Shown: positions 15,971 through 22,155 of the stretch, one piece after another
Layout of the letters: each line of letters starts with the position of its first letter
How positions within the stretch are numbered: position 1 is the stretch's first letter
Assembly (NCBI GenBank): GCA_023415515.1
Contig: JAEZKH010000136.1
Coordinates: 1 to 22,155 of the forward strand
Origin: Actinomycetes bacterium
GTDB taxonomy: Bacteria > Actinomycetota > Actinomycetes > Mycobacteriales > Mycobacteriaceae
DNA length: 22,155 bases
Direction: 5' to 3'
Program-made: the position numbers and the translations under genes
The notes under the pieces: generated by a model
What the model was told of the DNA's origin: nothing
The model's database searches: none
What the model saw: the letters and a program-made list of their open reading frames with translations, nothing else

Positions 15971-18498
15971 GACAACCGCGCGGCCAGATACGGTGCGGTG
16001 CGGCTGCCGTCGGCGCGCCTCACATCGGCGGGTGTGCCCGCCGCGACGACCCGACCACCGTCGTTGCCTGCGCCCGGGCCGAGATCGATCACCCAGTCCG
16101 ACCCGGCCACCATTCGCATGTCGTGCTCGGCGACCACCACGGTGTTGCCCGCATCGACGAGCCGATGCAGTTGGGCGTCGAGCAGATCGACATCGCACGG
16201 ATGCAGCCCCGTGGTGGGCTCGTCGAGCACGTAGAGCGTGTGACCACGGCGTGGCCGTTGCAGCTCCGAGGCCAGCTTGATGCGCTGCGCCTCGCCGCCG
16301 GACAGCTCGGTCGCCGGCTGGCCCAGCCGCAGATAGCCCAAGCCGACCTCGCGCAACGTGGTCAGGCTGCGCGCCGCGCCCGCGATGTCGGCGAGGAATT
16401 CCGACGCCTCGTCGACGGTCATGGCAAGCACATCGGCGATGGTGCGGTCGCGGTAGCGCACCCGCAGCGTCGCCTCGTTGTACCGCGCGCCGTTGCAGGT
16501 CGGGCAGGTGGCGTAAGTGCCTGGGAGAAAGAGCAATTCGACCGATACGAAGCCTTCTCCCTGGCAGGTGTCACAGCGGCCGTCGGCGACGTTGAACGAG
16601 AACCGGCCCGCCGTCCAGCCGCGCCTGCGCGCCGCGGTGGTGGCCGCGAACTCCCGCCGCACGGCGTCGAACAGTCCGGTGTAGGTGGCCAGCGTCGATC
16701 GCGGTGTCCGCCCGATCGGTTTCTGGTCGACGGCGACGAGCCGACCGATCGCCTCCACCCCTTCGGCCGTCACCCCGATGCTGGCGTCATGGTCGAGGTC
16801 GACGATATCTGTATCGGAATCGTCTGCACCGCTGTCATTTTCGGTTTGGCCGACCGCGTGGCCCAGGTGGCGGTTCACGACGTCGCCCAGCACTTTGACG
16901 ACCAGCGTCGACTTCCCCGACCCCGACACGCCGGTGACGGCGGTGTAAAACCCGAGGGGCAGGTCGACGTCCAGGTCGCGGAGGTTGTGGAAGCAGACGC
17001 CCCGCAGCCTCAGGCGTCCCGACGGCGTACGCGCAACGCGCGGCGCGTTCGCCTCGCCGTCGAAGAGATAGCGACGGGTGACCGACTCGTCGACATCCTT
17101 CAAACCGGCGACGGGACCGCTGTAGAGCACCTGCCCGCCGAACTCCCCCGCGCCGGGTCCGACGTCGACGATCCAGTCGGCACGCCGCACCACATCCATG
17201 TCGTGCTCGACCACGAACAGCGAATTACCCGCCCGCCGAAGACGATCGAGCACATCGAGCAACGGCTCGGCGTCGGCGGGATGCAGCCCCGCTGACGGTT
17301 CGTCGAGCACGTAGAGCACGCCGAACAGCCCGGCACGCAGCTGTGTGGCCAGCCGCAGCCGCTGCAGTTCACCCGGCGACACGGTCGGGGTGCGCCTGCT
17401 CAGCGTCAGATAGCCGAGCCCGAGGTCGATGAGCACCCCGACGCGGGCGACCAGGTCGGCGGCGATCATCGTGGCGACATCGGTGAGCTCTCCGGATGCG
17501 GTTGATTCGAACGCCGCAGCGGCGTCCTCGCGGGCCGCGGTCGGACCCAGCACCTCGGCGAGTTCGACCAGCGGCATCGCCGTGTAGTCGGCGATCGTGC
17601 GGCCGGCGAAGGTCACCTTCAACGCCTCTGGCCGCAACCCCGATCCGTGGCACAATCCGCATTCGACGCTGTCGACGAACTGCAGCACGCGACGACGCAT
17701 CATCGCGCTCTGCGAGTTGGCCAGCGTGTGCCTGACGTGTCGTTCGGCACTGGAGAAGGTGCCGTTGTAGTAGTAGTCGGCGGTGACCGGATGTTGGCCC
17801 GGATCGATCTCGACGGTGGGTTGCTCGTCGGTGAACAGGATCCAATCACGTTGCCGCTTGGGTAGTTTCCGCCACGGCTTGTCGATGTCATAGCCGAGTG
17901 TGATGAGGATGTCGCGCAGGTTCTGGCCCTGCCAGGCGCCGGGCCACGCGGCAACGGCACCCTCGCGGATCGTCAACGACGGGTCGGGAACCAGCGTCTG
18001 CTCGGTCACCTCGTGTATGCGGCCGAGACCGTGACACCGAGGACAGGCGCCGACGGCGGTGTTCGGAGAGAACGCGTCGGAGTCAAGTCGCTCGGTGGCG
18101 CCGCGCGGATACGTACCGGCCCGGGAGAACAGCATCCTCAGCAGGTTGGACAGGGTGGTGACGGTCCCGACTGTGGACCGTGACGTGGCCGACCCTCTGC
18201 GCTGCTGCAGTGCCACGGCGGGTGGCAGCCCCGTGATGTCGTCGACCTTCGGCGCGCCGGTGGGCAACAACAGGCGCCGCGCGTACGGGGCGACCGACTC
18301 GAAGTATCGGCGCTGTGCCTCGGCGTAGATCGTGCCGAACGCGAGCGACGACTTGCCCGACCCGGAGATCCCGGTGAACGCCACGAGCGCGTCGCGCGGG
18401 GCCGCGACGTCGACCCCCCGTAGGTTGTGTACGCGGGTACCGAAGACGCGCACGCAGGGGTCGATCTGGTCGGTCCGCTGGTCAGAGGTTGCTGGCAT
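15967..18498 (-). CDS. Class II UvrA-like ABC ATPase (UvrA2/DrrC type)
   Basis: An 843-residue UvrA paralogue with two ABC ATPase modules. Walker A GISGSGKS is at 43-50 and GVSGSGKST at 523-531; Walker B/D-loop LYVLDEPSAGLHP is at 395-407 and LYVLDEPTTGLHP at 755-767. Zinc-type cysteines are Cys152/Cys155, Cys280/Cys283, Cys642/Cys645 and Cys665/Cys668. The UvrB-binding domain is missing: the chain goes from LRMLFSRAGTY straight to FSPNTAVGACPRC, where normal UvrA has over 100 more residues. The first ABC signature is VSPGE rather than LSGGE; the second is a normal LSGGEAQR. An acidic linker lies at 552-570. Class II UvrA proteins are linked to tolerance of DNA-binding drugs rather than core excision repair. 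The ATG at 18498 was chosen; the open frame upstream overlaps the divergent helicase. Confidence 0.93.
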   Translation of the reverse strand: MPATSDQRTDQIDPCVRVFGTRVHNLRGVDVAAPRDALVAFTGISGSGKSSLAFGTIYAEAQRRYFESVAPYARRLLLPTGAPKVDDITGLPPAVALQQRRGSATSRSTVGTVTTLSNLLRMLFSRAGTYPRGATERLDSDAFSPNTAVGACPRCHGLGRIHEVTEQTLVPDPSLTIREGAVAAWPGAWQGQNLRDILITLGYDIDKPWRKLPKRQRDWILFTDEQPTVEIDPGQHPVTADYYYNGTFSSAERHVRHTLANSQSAMMRRRVLQFVDSVECGLCHGSGLRPEALKVTFAGRTIADYTAMPLVELAEVLGPTAAREDAAAAFESTASGELTDVATMIAADLVARVGVLIDLGLGYLTLSRRTPTVSPGELQRLRLATQLRAGLFGVLYVLDEPSAGLHPADAEPLLDVLDRLRRAGNSLFVVEHDMDVVRRADWIVDVGPGAGEFGGQVLYSGPVAGLKDVDESVTRRYLFDGEANAPRVARTPSGRLRLRGVCFHNLRDLDVDLPLGFYTAVTGVSGSGKSTLVVKVLGDVVNRHLGHAVGQTENDSGADDSDTDIVDLDHDASIGVTAEGVEAIGRLVAVDQKPIGRTPRSTLATYTGLFDAVRREFAATTAARRRGWTAGRFSFNVADGRCDTCQGEGFVSVELLFLPGTYATCPTCNGARYNEATLRVRYRDRTIADVLAMTVDEASEFLADIAGAARSLTTLREVGLGYLRLGQPATELSGGEAQRIKLASELQRPRRGHTLYVLDEPTTGLHPCDVDLLDAQLHRLVDAGNTVVVAEHDMRMVAGSDWVIDLGPGAGNDGGRVVAAGTPADVRRADGSRTAPYLAARLS

Positions 18499-18525
18499 GT
18501 TGCGCAGAAGGGTACCCACGAGGCG

Positions 18526-18542
18526 GCCGATGAAGCATCGGC
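18526..18542. promoter_or_regulatory. Perfect 7-bp palindrome in the uvrA2-like/helicase divergent region
   Basis: GCCGATG-AAG-CATCGGC is a perfect dyad with a 3-nt centre, 28 bp before the UvrA-like start. An 8-bp palindrome GGGTACCC lies at 18510-18517 beside it. It could be an operator controlling the UvrA-like gene or both genes. It does not resemble the mycobacterial LexA box. Confidence 0.4.
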
Positions 18543-18632
18543 TTTGCTCACGTCGACGAATGCCGCCATCCGCGACACACCGGCTGTCCGGCGACGCGCC
18601 ACGTATAGATGCAAACCCGTAATCCGTTGCGC

Positions 18633-18638
18633 TAGGCT
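18633..18638 (+). promoter_or_regulatory. Possible -10 box (TAGGCT) of the helicase gene
   Basis: TAGGCT fits TANNNT and lies 15 nt before GAGGAG (18654-18659), leaving room for a short leader with a ribosome-binding site ahead of the GTG at 18666. No clear -35 box. Confidence 0.35.
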
Positions 18639-18665
18639 GCTGTCCGATCAGTTGAGGAGTCTTGG

Positions 18666-20102
18666 GTGCGGGTTGATGCAGCGCCCGACACCCAGGCTCT
18701 GCGGAGCTGGCAGCGTCGGGCATTGGTGCGGTATCTTGCCGCGCAGCCGCGCGATTTCCTCGCCGTCGCAACGCCCGGTTCAGGCAAGACGGCCTTTGCC
18801 CTGCGGGTCGCAGGCGAGCTGCTGAGCGACGGTGTCGTCGAGCAGGTCACCGTCGTCGTGCCGACCGAACACCTGAAGACGCAGTGGGCGGCGGCGGCCG
18901 CGCGGGTCGGCATCGCGCTCGACCCGAAGTTCAGCAATTCCGCCGCCCACACATCGTCGGAGTACCACGGTGTCGCCGTCACCTACGCGCAGGTCGCCAA
19001 GCACCCGACCAGGCACCGGGTGCGCACCGAGAACCGTCGAACCCTCGTGGTGTTCGACGAGATCCACCACGGCGGAGACGCCAAGAGTTGGGGCGACGCC
19101 ATCCGCGAGGCGTTCGGCGACGCCACGCGGCGCCTGGCACTGACCGGTACGCCGTTTCGCAGCGACGACTCCGCGATCCCGTTCGTCACGTACGAACCCG
19201 ATGCCGACGGGCTGATGCGGTCGCAGGCCGACCACACCTACGGCTACGCCGAGGCGCTGGCCGACGGCGTCGTGCGGCCCGTGGTGTTTCTCGCATATTC
19301 CGGCGAGGCGCGCTGGCGTACGAGCGCGGGCGAGGAGCACGCCGCACGACTCGGCGAACCGCTCAGCGCCGAGCAGACGGCGCGGGCGTGGCGCACCGTC
19401 CTCGACGCGAAGGGTGAGTGGATACCGGCGGTCCTGCAGGCCGCCGACACCAGGCTCACGCAGCTGCGCAACGGCGGTGTGCCCGACGCGGGCGCGATGG
19501 TCATCGCCTCCGACCAGAAGGCGGCCAGGTCCTACGCCGCCGTGCTCACCAGGCTGACGGGCGAGACGCCGACCGTCGTGTTGTCCGACGACCCGGGCGC
19601 GTCGGCACGCATCGCCGAGTACTCGGCGGGCACCGGCCGGTGGCTGGTCGCGGTGCGGATGGTGTCCGAGGGTGTCGACGTGCCGCGGCTCGCCGTCGGC
19701 GTCTACGCCACCAGCGCCTCCACCCCGCTGTTCTTCGCTCAGGCGATCGGCCGCTACGTCCGGTCGCGGCGGCCCGGCGAGACCGCGAGCATCTTCCTGC
19801 CGTCGGTGCCGACGTTGCTCGACCTCGCCAGCGAGATGGAAGCCCAGCGCGACCACGTGCTCGGCAAGCCGCACCGTGAGTCACAGGGCTTCGACGACGA
19901 GGCGCTCGCCGACGCGGAACGCACGAAGTCCGAACCCGACGAAGACAAGGGCTTCGAGGCGCGCGGCGCCGCGGCCGAGCTCGACCAGGTCATCTTCGAC
20001 GGCTCGTCGTTCGGCACCGCGACGCCCGCGGGCAGCGAGGAGGAAGCCGACTACCTCGGCATCCCCGGGCTGCTCGACGCCGAGGCGATGCGAGACCTGT
20101 AG
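18666..20102 (+). CDS. SF2 DEAD/DEAH-type helicase, ended early by an in-frame amber codon
   Basis: A 478-residue superfamily 2 ATPase. Residues 12-28 (LRSWQRRALVRYLAAQP) form the Q-motif-like entry, Walker A ATPGSGKT is at 35-42, DEIHH at 131-135, TGTPFRSD at 160-167, and the second RecA domain has VRMVSEGVDVPRL near 330-341 and QAIGRYVR at 359-366. The catalytic core is complete. After MRDL the frame meets TAG at 20100-20102 but continues open for 84 more high-GC3 codons to another TAG at 20355, and that tail looks like the normal C-terminus of the family. The gene is probably a full-length 563-residue helicase carrying one nonsense codon, or a natural truncation. GTG at 18666 has GAGGAG spaced 6 nt. 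It is divergent from the UvrA-like gene. Confidence 0.88.
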   Translation: MRVDAAPDTQALRSWQRRALVRYLAAQPRDFLAVATPGSGKTAFALRVAGELLSDGVVEQVTVVVPTEHLKTQWAAAAARVGIALDPKFSNSAAHTSSEYHGVAVTYAQVAKHPTRHRVRTENRRTLVVFDEIHHGGDAKSWGDAIREAFGDATRRLALTGTPFRSDDSAIPFVTYEPDADGLMRSQADHTYGYAEALADGVVRPVVFLAYSGEARWRTSAGEEHAARLGEPLSAEQTARAWRTVLDAKGEWIPAVLQAADTRLTQLRNGGVPDAGAMVIASDQKAARSYAAVLTRLTGETPTVVLSDDPGASARIAEYSAGTGRWLVAVRMVSEGVDVPRLAVGVYATSASTPLFFAQAIGRYVRSRRPGETASIFLPSVPTLLDLASEMEAQRDHVLGKPHRESQGFDDEALADAERTKSEPDEDKGFEARGAAAELDQVIFDGSSFGTATPAGSEEEADYLGIPGLLDAEAMRDL

Positions 20103-20357
20103 CGGCGCAGGCAAGAGCACCAGATCACCAAACGCACGGCATCCGGCGAGGTGCCGCGGGCTTCCACGCACGGGCAGCTGCGCGAGCTGCGCAGCCAGCT
20201 CAACGCGCTGGTCTCGGTCGCCCACCACCGCACCGGCAAACCACACGGGTGGATTCACAAGGAGCTGCGACGGATCTGCGGCGGGCCGCCCATCGCGGCC
20301 GCGACCAGTGAACAGCTCAAGGCCCGCATCGAAGCCGTGCGCGATCTGAAGGCCTAG
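20103..20357 (+). pseudogene. Detached C-terminal tail of the helicase, in the same frame after the amber codon
   Basis: Eighty-four codons directly continue the helicase frame after TAG 20100-20102. They encode a basic helical segment (STHGQLRELRSQLNALVSVA) followed by HHRTGKPHGWIHKELRRICGGPP, a compact motif of the kind I associate with C-termini of actinobacterial helicases of this type. About 72 of 84 third positions are G or C, so the stretch still looks coding. There is no ATG; the only in-frame alternative start is GTG at 20151 without a good ribosome-binding site, so independent translation is unlikely. Its stop shares the CTAG at 20354-20357 with the stop of the convergent SRPBCC gene. 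Read-through of the amber, a sequencing error or a recent nonsense mutation would all explain it. Confidence 0.7.
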
Positions 20358-20848
20358 CGTGCCTCGGCGAGGGCGCCGAGGTTCCGCAGCGAATCGTTCA
20401 GGTGCGACAGCTCGAACGGTGGAAAGTCGATGTCGCGCATCTGGGGCGCCACGCCCGACCAGTCATAGGTCAGCGTCACCTCGGTGCGGTCGGCGCCGAC
20501 CGGCCGCAGGTCGTAGCGCCAGAGCCAGCCGCCGTACACGAGTTCGGAGTTGCCGCTGAGGTTGCCGCGCTCGTCGGGTCCCTGACCGGGCAGCCACGCG
20601 ATCGCCCGGGGCGGATCGAAAACCTCGACCCGGTTGGCCATCTCGTAATAGCCCTCGGGGTGGTTGTCGTGATGCATTCCCATCCGGAAGACCTGGCCGA
20701 GTCCCGTGACGGGTTTGCCGTCGAGTGATTCCCGCACCCAGCCGGTGCCGTCGATCGCCTGGTGGGTGGTCGGGTCCGCCAACACCTCGAAGACGGTGTC
20801 CGGCGAGGCGTTGACGATGGCGGTCACATGTACTCGTTCTTCGGTCAT
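20354..20848 (-). CDS. SRPBCC-family ligand-binding protein
   Basis: A 164-residue START/Bet v1-like (SRPBCC) protein with a hydrophobic ligand cavity. The opening VHVTAIVNASPDTVFEVLADPTTHQ is the usual first strand plus helix of polyketide-cyclase-like members, followed by curved-sheet strands (NRVEVFDPPRAIAWLPG, GGWLWRYDLRPVGADRTEVTLTYDW) and the long C-terminal helix FELSHLNDSLRNLGALAEA. No catalytic residues are clear; binding of a small lipid or polyketide-like ligand is a family inference. It is 36 bp downstream of the HAD phosphatase gene on the same strand, so co-transcription is possible. A GC-rich hairpin lies between them. Its TAG stop overlaps the stop of the helicase tail. Confidence 0.85.
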   Translation of the reverse strand: MTEERVHVTAIVNASPDTVFEVLADPTTHQAIDGTGWVRESLDGKPVTGLGQVFRMGMHHDNHPEGYYEMANRVEVFDPPRAIAWLPGQGPDERGNLSGNSELVYGGWLWRYDLRPVGADRTEVTLTYDWSGVAPQMRDIDFPPFELSHLNDSLRNLGALAEAR

Positions 20849-20859
20849 GTCAGGGCAGA

Positions 20860-20875
20860 CCGCGGGGCGCCGCGG
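20860..20875. repeat. GC-rich hairpin between the HAD and SRPBCC genes
   Basis: CCGCGG-GGCG-CCGCGG forms a 6-bp stem with a 4-nt loop, without a T tract. It may stabilise or attenuate the HAD-SRPBCC transcript. Such GC-rich dyads also arise by chance in this genome. Confidence 0.3.
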
Positions 20876-20884
20876 AACTCATCG

Positions 20885-21703
20885 TCACAGGCCGAGAACT
20901 TCGGGCAGATCGGCGACCGAGTCGATGACGAAGTTGGGTTGCATCGCGAACTCGTCGGCGGCCCACCGGTCGAGGGTGTCCTGGCGGAACTTGCCCGTGC
21001 GCACGAGGACGCCGGTCATCCCGACCACCTGGGCGGCGAGCACGTCGTTGTTCAGGTCGTCGCCGATCATGTACATCTCTTCTGGGTCGACGCCGAGACG
21101 CGCTGCGGCAGCAAGGAATCCGGCCGGCGCCGGCTTGCCCACAGCGGTGGCCTTGCGGCCCGACGTCTCCTCCATGCCGATCAAATACATCCCGGTGTCG
21201 ATCCGTAACCCCTCGGCGGTGTTCCACGACGTGCTGCGGTGCATCGCGACGACCGGCACCCCCTGGGCCATCCAGTCGTACACGCGGCTCAGCGTCAGAT
21301 GGTTGTACTCGGGACCCGCACCGCCGAGCAGGATCACGTCCGGGGTCTCGGGCACCGGACCGCCGGGGCCGTACTCGCCCGCATAGACGATGTCGACTCC
21401 TGGCATGTCCTCACCGATCTCCCCGTAGTTGACCAGGAAGCAACGCGCATCGGGATACCGGCTGCGGACGTACTCGGCGGTCAGCGCCGCGGCGGTGACG
21501 ACCTCGTCGGCCCGCACCGACATGCCCGCCTCGTTGAGCAGAGCGGCGATCTGCGTCCGCGTGCGGGTGGTGGTGTTCGTCAGATACGAGCAGGCGATCT
21601 GGTGGTCCGACAGCACCCGAAGTGTCTCTGCGGCGCCCTCGATCGGCTGCCATGAGGTCACCAGGACGCCGTCGATGTCGAACAGCACACCACCGATCGC
21701 CAT
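20885..21703 (-). CDS. HAD-IIA family phosphatase (LHPP/NagD-like)
   Basis: A 272-residue haloacid-dehalogenase phosphatase. Motif I FDIDGVL has the nucleophile Asp9 and the acid/base Asp11, motif II is LTNTTTRT with Thr42, motif III is GKP with Lys190, and motif IV GDDLNND carries Asp215/Asp216. The alpha/beta cap inserted between motifs II and III defines class IIA, which includes NagD, 4-nitrophenylphosphatases and LHPP-like phosphohistidine or pyrophosphate phosphatases. The single TNT-type loop and length are nearest the LHPP branch, but the substrate is not determined. The ATG at 21703 has a TACTGT box 6 nt upstream, so a leaderless transcript is likely. It lies 21 bp downstream of the PH-domain gene and 36 bp upstream of the SRPBCC gene. 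Confidence 0.9.
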   Translation of the reverse strand: MAIGGVLFDIDGVLVTSWQPIEGAAETLRVLSDHQIACSYLTNTTTRTRTQIAALLNEAGMSVRADEVVTAAALTAEYVRSRYPDARCFLVNYGEIGEDMPGVDIVYAGEYGPGGPVPETPDVILLGGAGPEYNHLTLSRVYDWMAQGVPVVAMHRSTSWNTAEGLRIDTGMYLIGMEETSGRKATAVGKPAPAGFLAAAARLGVDPEEMYMIGDDLNNDVLAAQVVGMTGVLVRTGKFRQDTLDRWAADEFAMQPNFVIDSVADLPEVLGL

Positions 21704-21715
21704 GGTGCGACAGTA
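21704..21715 (-). promoter_or_regulatory. Probable leaderless -10 (TACTGT) of the HAD gene
   Basis: TACTGT (21715 to 21710, minus strand) is followed by 6 nt and the ATG at 21703. It lies in the 21-bp gap after the PH-domain gene, giving the HAD-SRPBCC pair its own start. Confidence 0.4.
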
Positions 21716-21724
21716 AACCGCTCG

Positions 21725-22155
21725 CTACGGCCTCGCCCACTCACTGTCGGCAACCCATGGCGACGCGGTGCCCGCGATGGACCAACTGCGGTCGGCGGGA
21801 ACGTCGATCACCTGATAGTGCTTGGTCCCCGCCGCGGTCGCGGCGATCAGCGTCGCAACCCCGGCGCGGCGTTGGAAGAAAGTCTGCCGCACGGTCCAGC
21901 AGATGATGCCCTCGGCCGCGATGCAGTCACGCCTGCGCTCGAGACTGCCTGCGCGCGCGACCAGCCAGCGGTCGTCGACGCGATGGCCGAGTGCCCGGAC
22001 CCGGTCGGCGGCCAACCCTGCGCAGCACAGCGCCAGCGCCGCCACCACGACCCACGCCCACACCGGGACCGTCACGAACGCCGATGCGATCGCCAAGCCG
22101 GCCGCGAGGACGCCGGGCAGCGCGAGCCCGCGCGTCCACCGCCTGCGCGCGGCCG
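21725..22155 (-). CDS. Bacterial PH-domain (DUF304/YdbS-YdbT type) membrane protein, 5' end beyond the window
   Basis: The frame is open from the window edge to the stop at 21725, giving the last 142 residues. It shows a basic RRRWTRG, then two hydrophobic segments (LALPGVLAAGLAIASAFVTV and WAWVVVAALALCCAGLAA), then the PH-like domain: RWLVARAGSLERRRDCI, IICWTVRQTFFQRRAGVATLIAATAAG and HYQVIDVP. This matches the C-terminal half of YdbT-like proteins, in which repeated bPH2 domains are attached to paired membrane helices. A TTG at 22096 could be read as a start but would remove part of the membrane region, so I treat the gene as truncated by the window. Function is unknown; a membrane stress or peptide-resistance role is known only for some relatives. 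Confidence 0.75.
   Translation of the reverse strand, partial: AARRRWTRGLALPGVLAAGLAIASAFVTVPVWAWVVVAALALCCAGLAADRVRALGHRVDDRWLVARAGSLERRRDCIAAEGIICWTVRQTFFQRRAGVATLIAATAAGTKHYQVIDVPADRSWSIAGTASPWVADSEWARP

Noticed and set aside
14446..17295. Very long plus-strand open frame (949 codons)
   Set aside because: It runs antisense to the M24 and UvrA-like genes and out of frame with the cupin; the product is Arg-, Gly- and His-rich without domains, typical of a GC-rich shadow frame.
18499..18665. SOS (LexA) box or RecA-NDp/PafBC-type promoter for the UvrA-like gene or the helicase
   Set aside because: I looked for TCGAAC-N4-GTTCGA and for TTGTCRGTG-N8-TANNNT on both strands and saw neither, so there is no direct sequence sign of damage induction.
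18499..18771. Upstream extension of the UvrA-like gene to 934 residues
   Set aside because: It would cover the divergent promoter region and the start of the helicase; the first 91 residues show no UvrA similarity, which begins just after the ATG at 18498.

Overview
High-GC actinobacterial chromosome, almost certainly a Mycobacterium/Mycolicibacterium. Support comes from a GroEL2/Hsp65-type chaperonin with a Gly-Met tail and CIRCE operators, a DUF732 secreted protein, a PE-PPE-domain hydrolase, mycobacterial-style SDR genes and many leaderless-looking starts. I see no insertion sequence, integrase, tRNA, rRNA or CRISPR array. The window is dense core or soft-core chromosome with short intergenic gaps.

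Layout. (1) 1-4296, minus strand: a VOC protein, then a tightly packed run of DinB-like protein, PAP2 phosphatase, aldehyde dehydrogenase, a four-helix membrane protein and a DUF2889-like protein cut by the window edge. (2) 4344-6083, plus: an amidohydrolase of the N-acyl-D-amino-acid deacylase superfamily. (3) 6101-7799, minus: an SDR and a secreted phosphoesterase. (4) 7865-10009, plus: a ThrE-type exporter, a small PPOX-like protein and a DUF732 secreted protein. (5) 10146-12526, minus: groEL2, with a bidirectional terminator behind it and a promoter covered by two CIRCE elements, and a TetR regulator. (6) 12621-14634: an SDR divergent from the TetR gene across a dual palindromic operator, overlapping tail-to-tail with a PE-PPE-domain hydrolase. 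(7) 14746-15970: divergent M24 metallopeptidase-like and cupin genes. (8) 15967-20357: a class II UvrA-like ATPase divergent from an SF2 helicase whose reading frame is cut by one in-frame amber codon. (9) 20354-22155, minus: SRPBCC, HAD-IIA phosphatase and a bacterial PH-domain membrane protein cut by the window edge.

How the genes relate. The best-supported regulatory units are HrcA/CIRCE control of groEL2 and probable TetR control of itself and the divergent SDR. The UvrA2-like protein and the helicase share a 167-bp divergent region and both act on nucleic acid, so a joint DNA-damage or stress role is a reasonable but unproven idea. The other neighbours look like unrelated housekeeping or accessory metabolism. 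I found no convincing new multi-gene system. The observations most worth a second look are the helicase nonsense codon with a preserved downstream coding tail, the dual TetR operator, and the recurrent -10 motif placed 6-8 nt before start codons.
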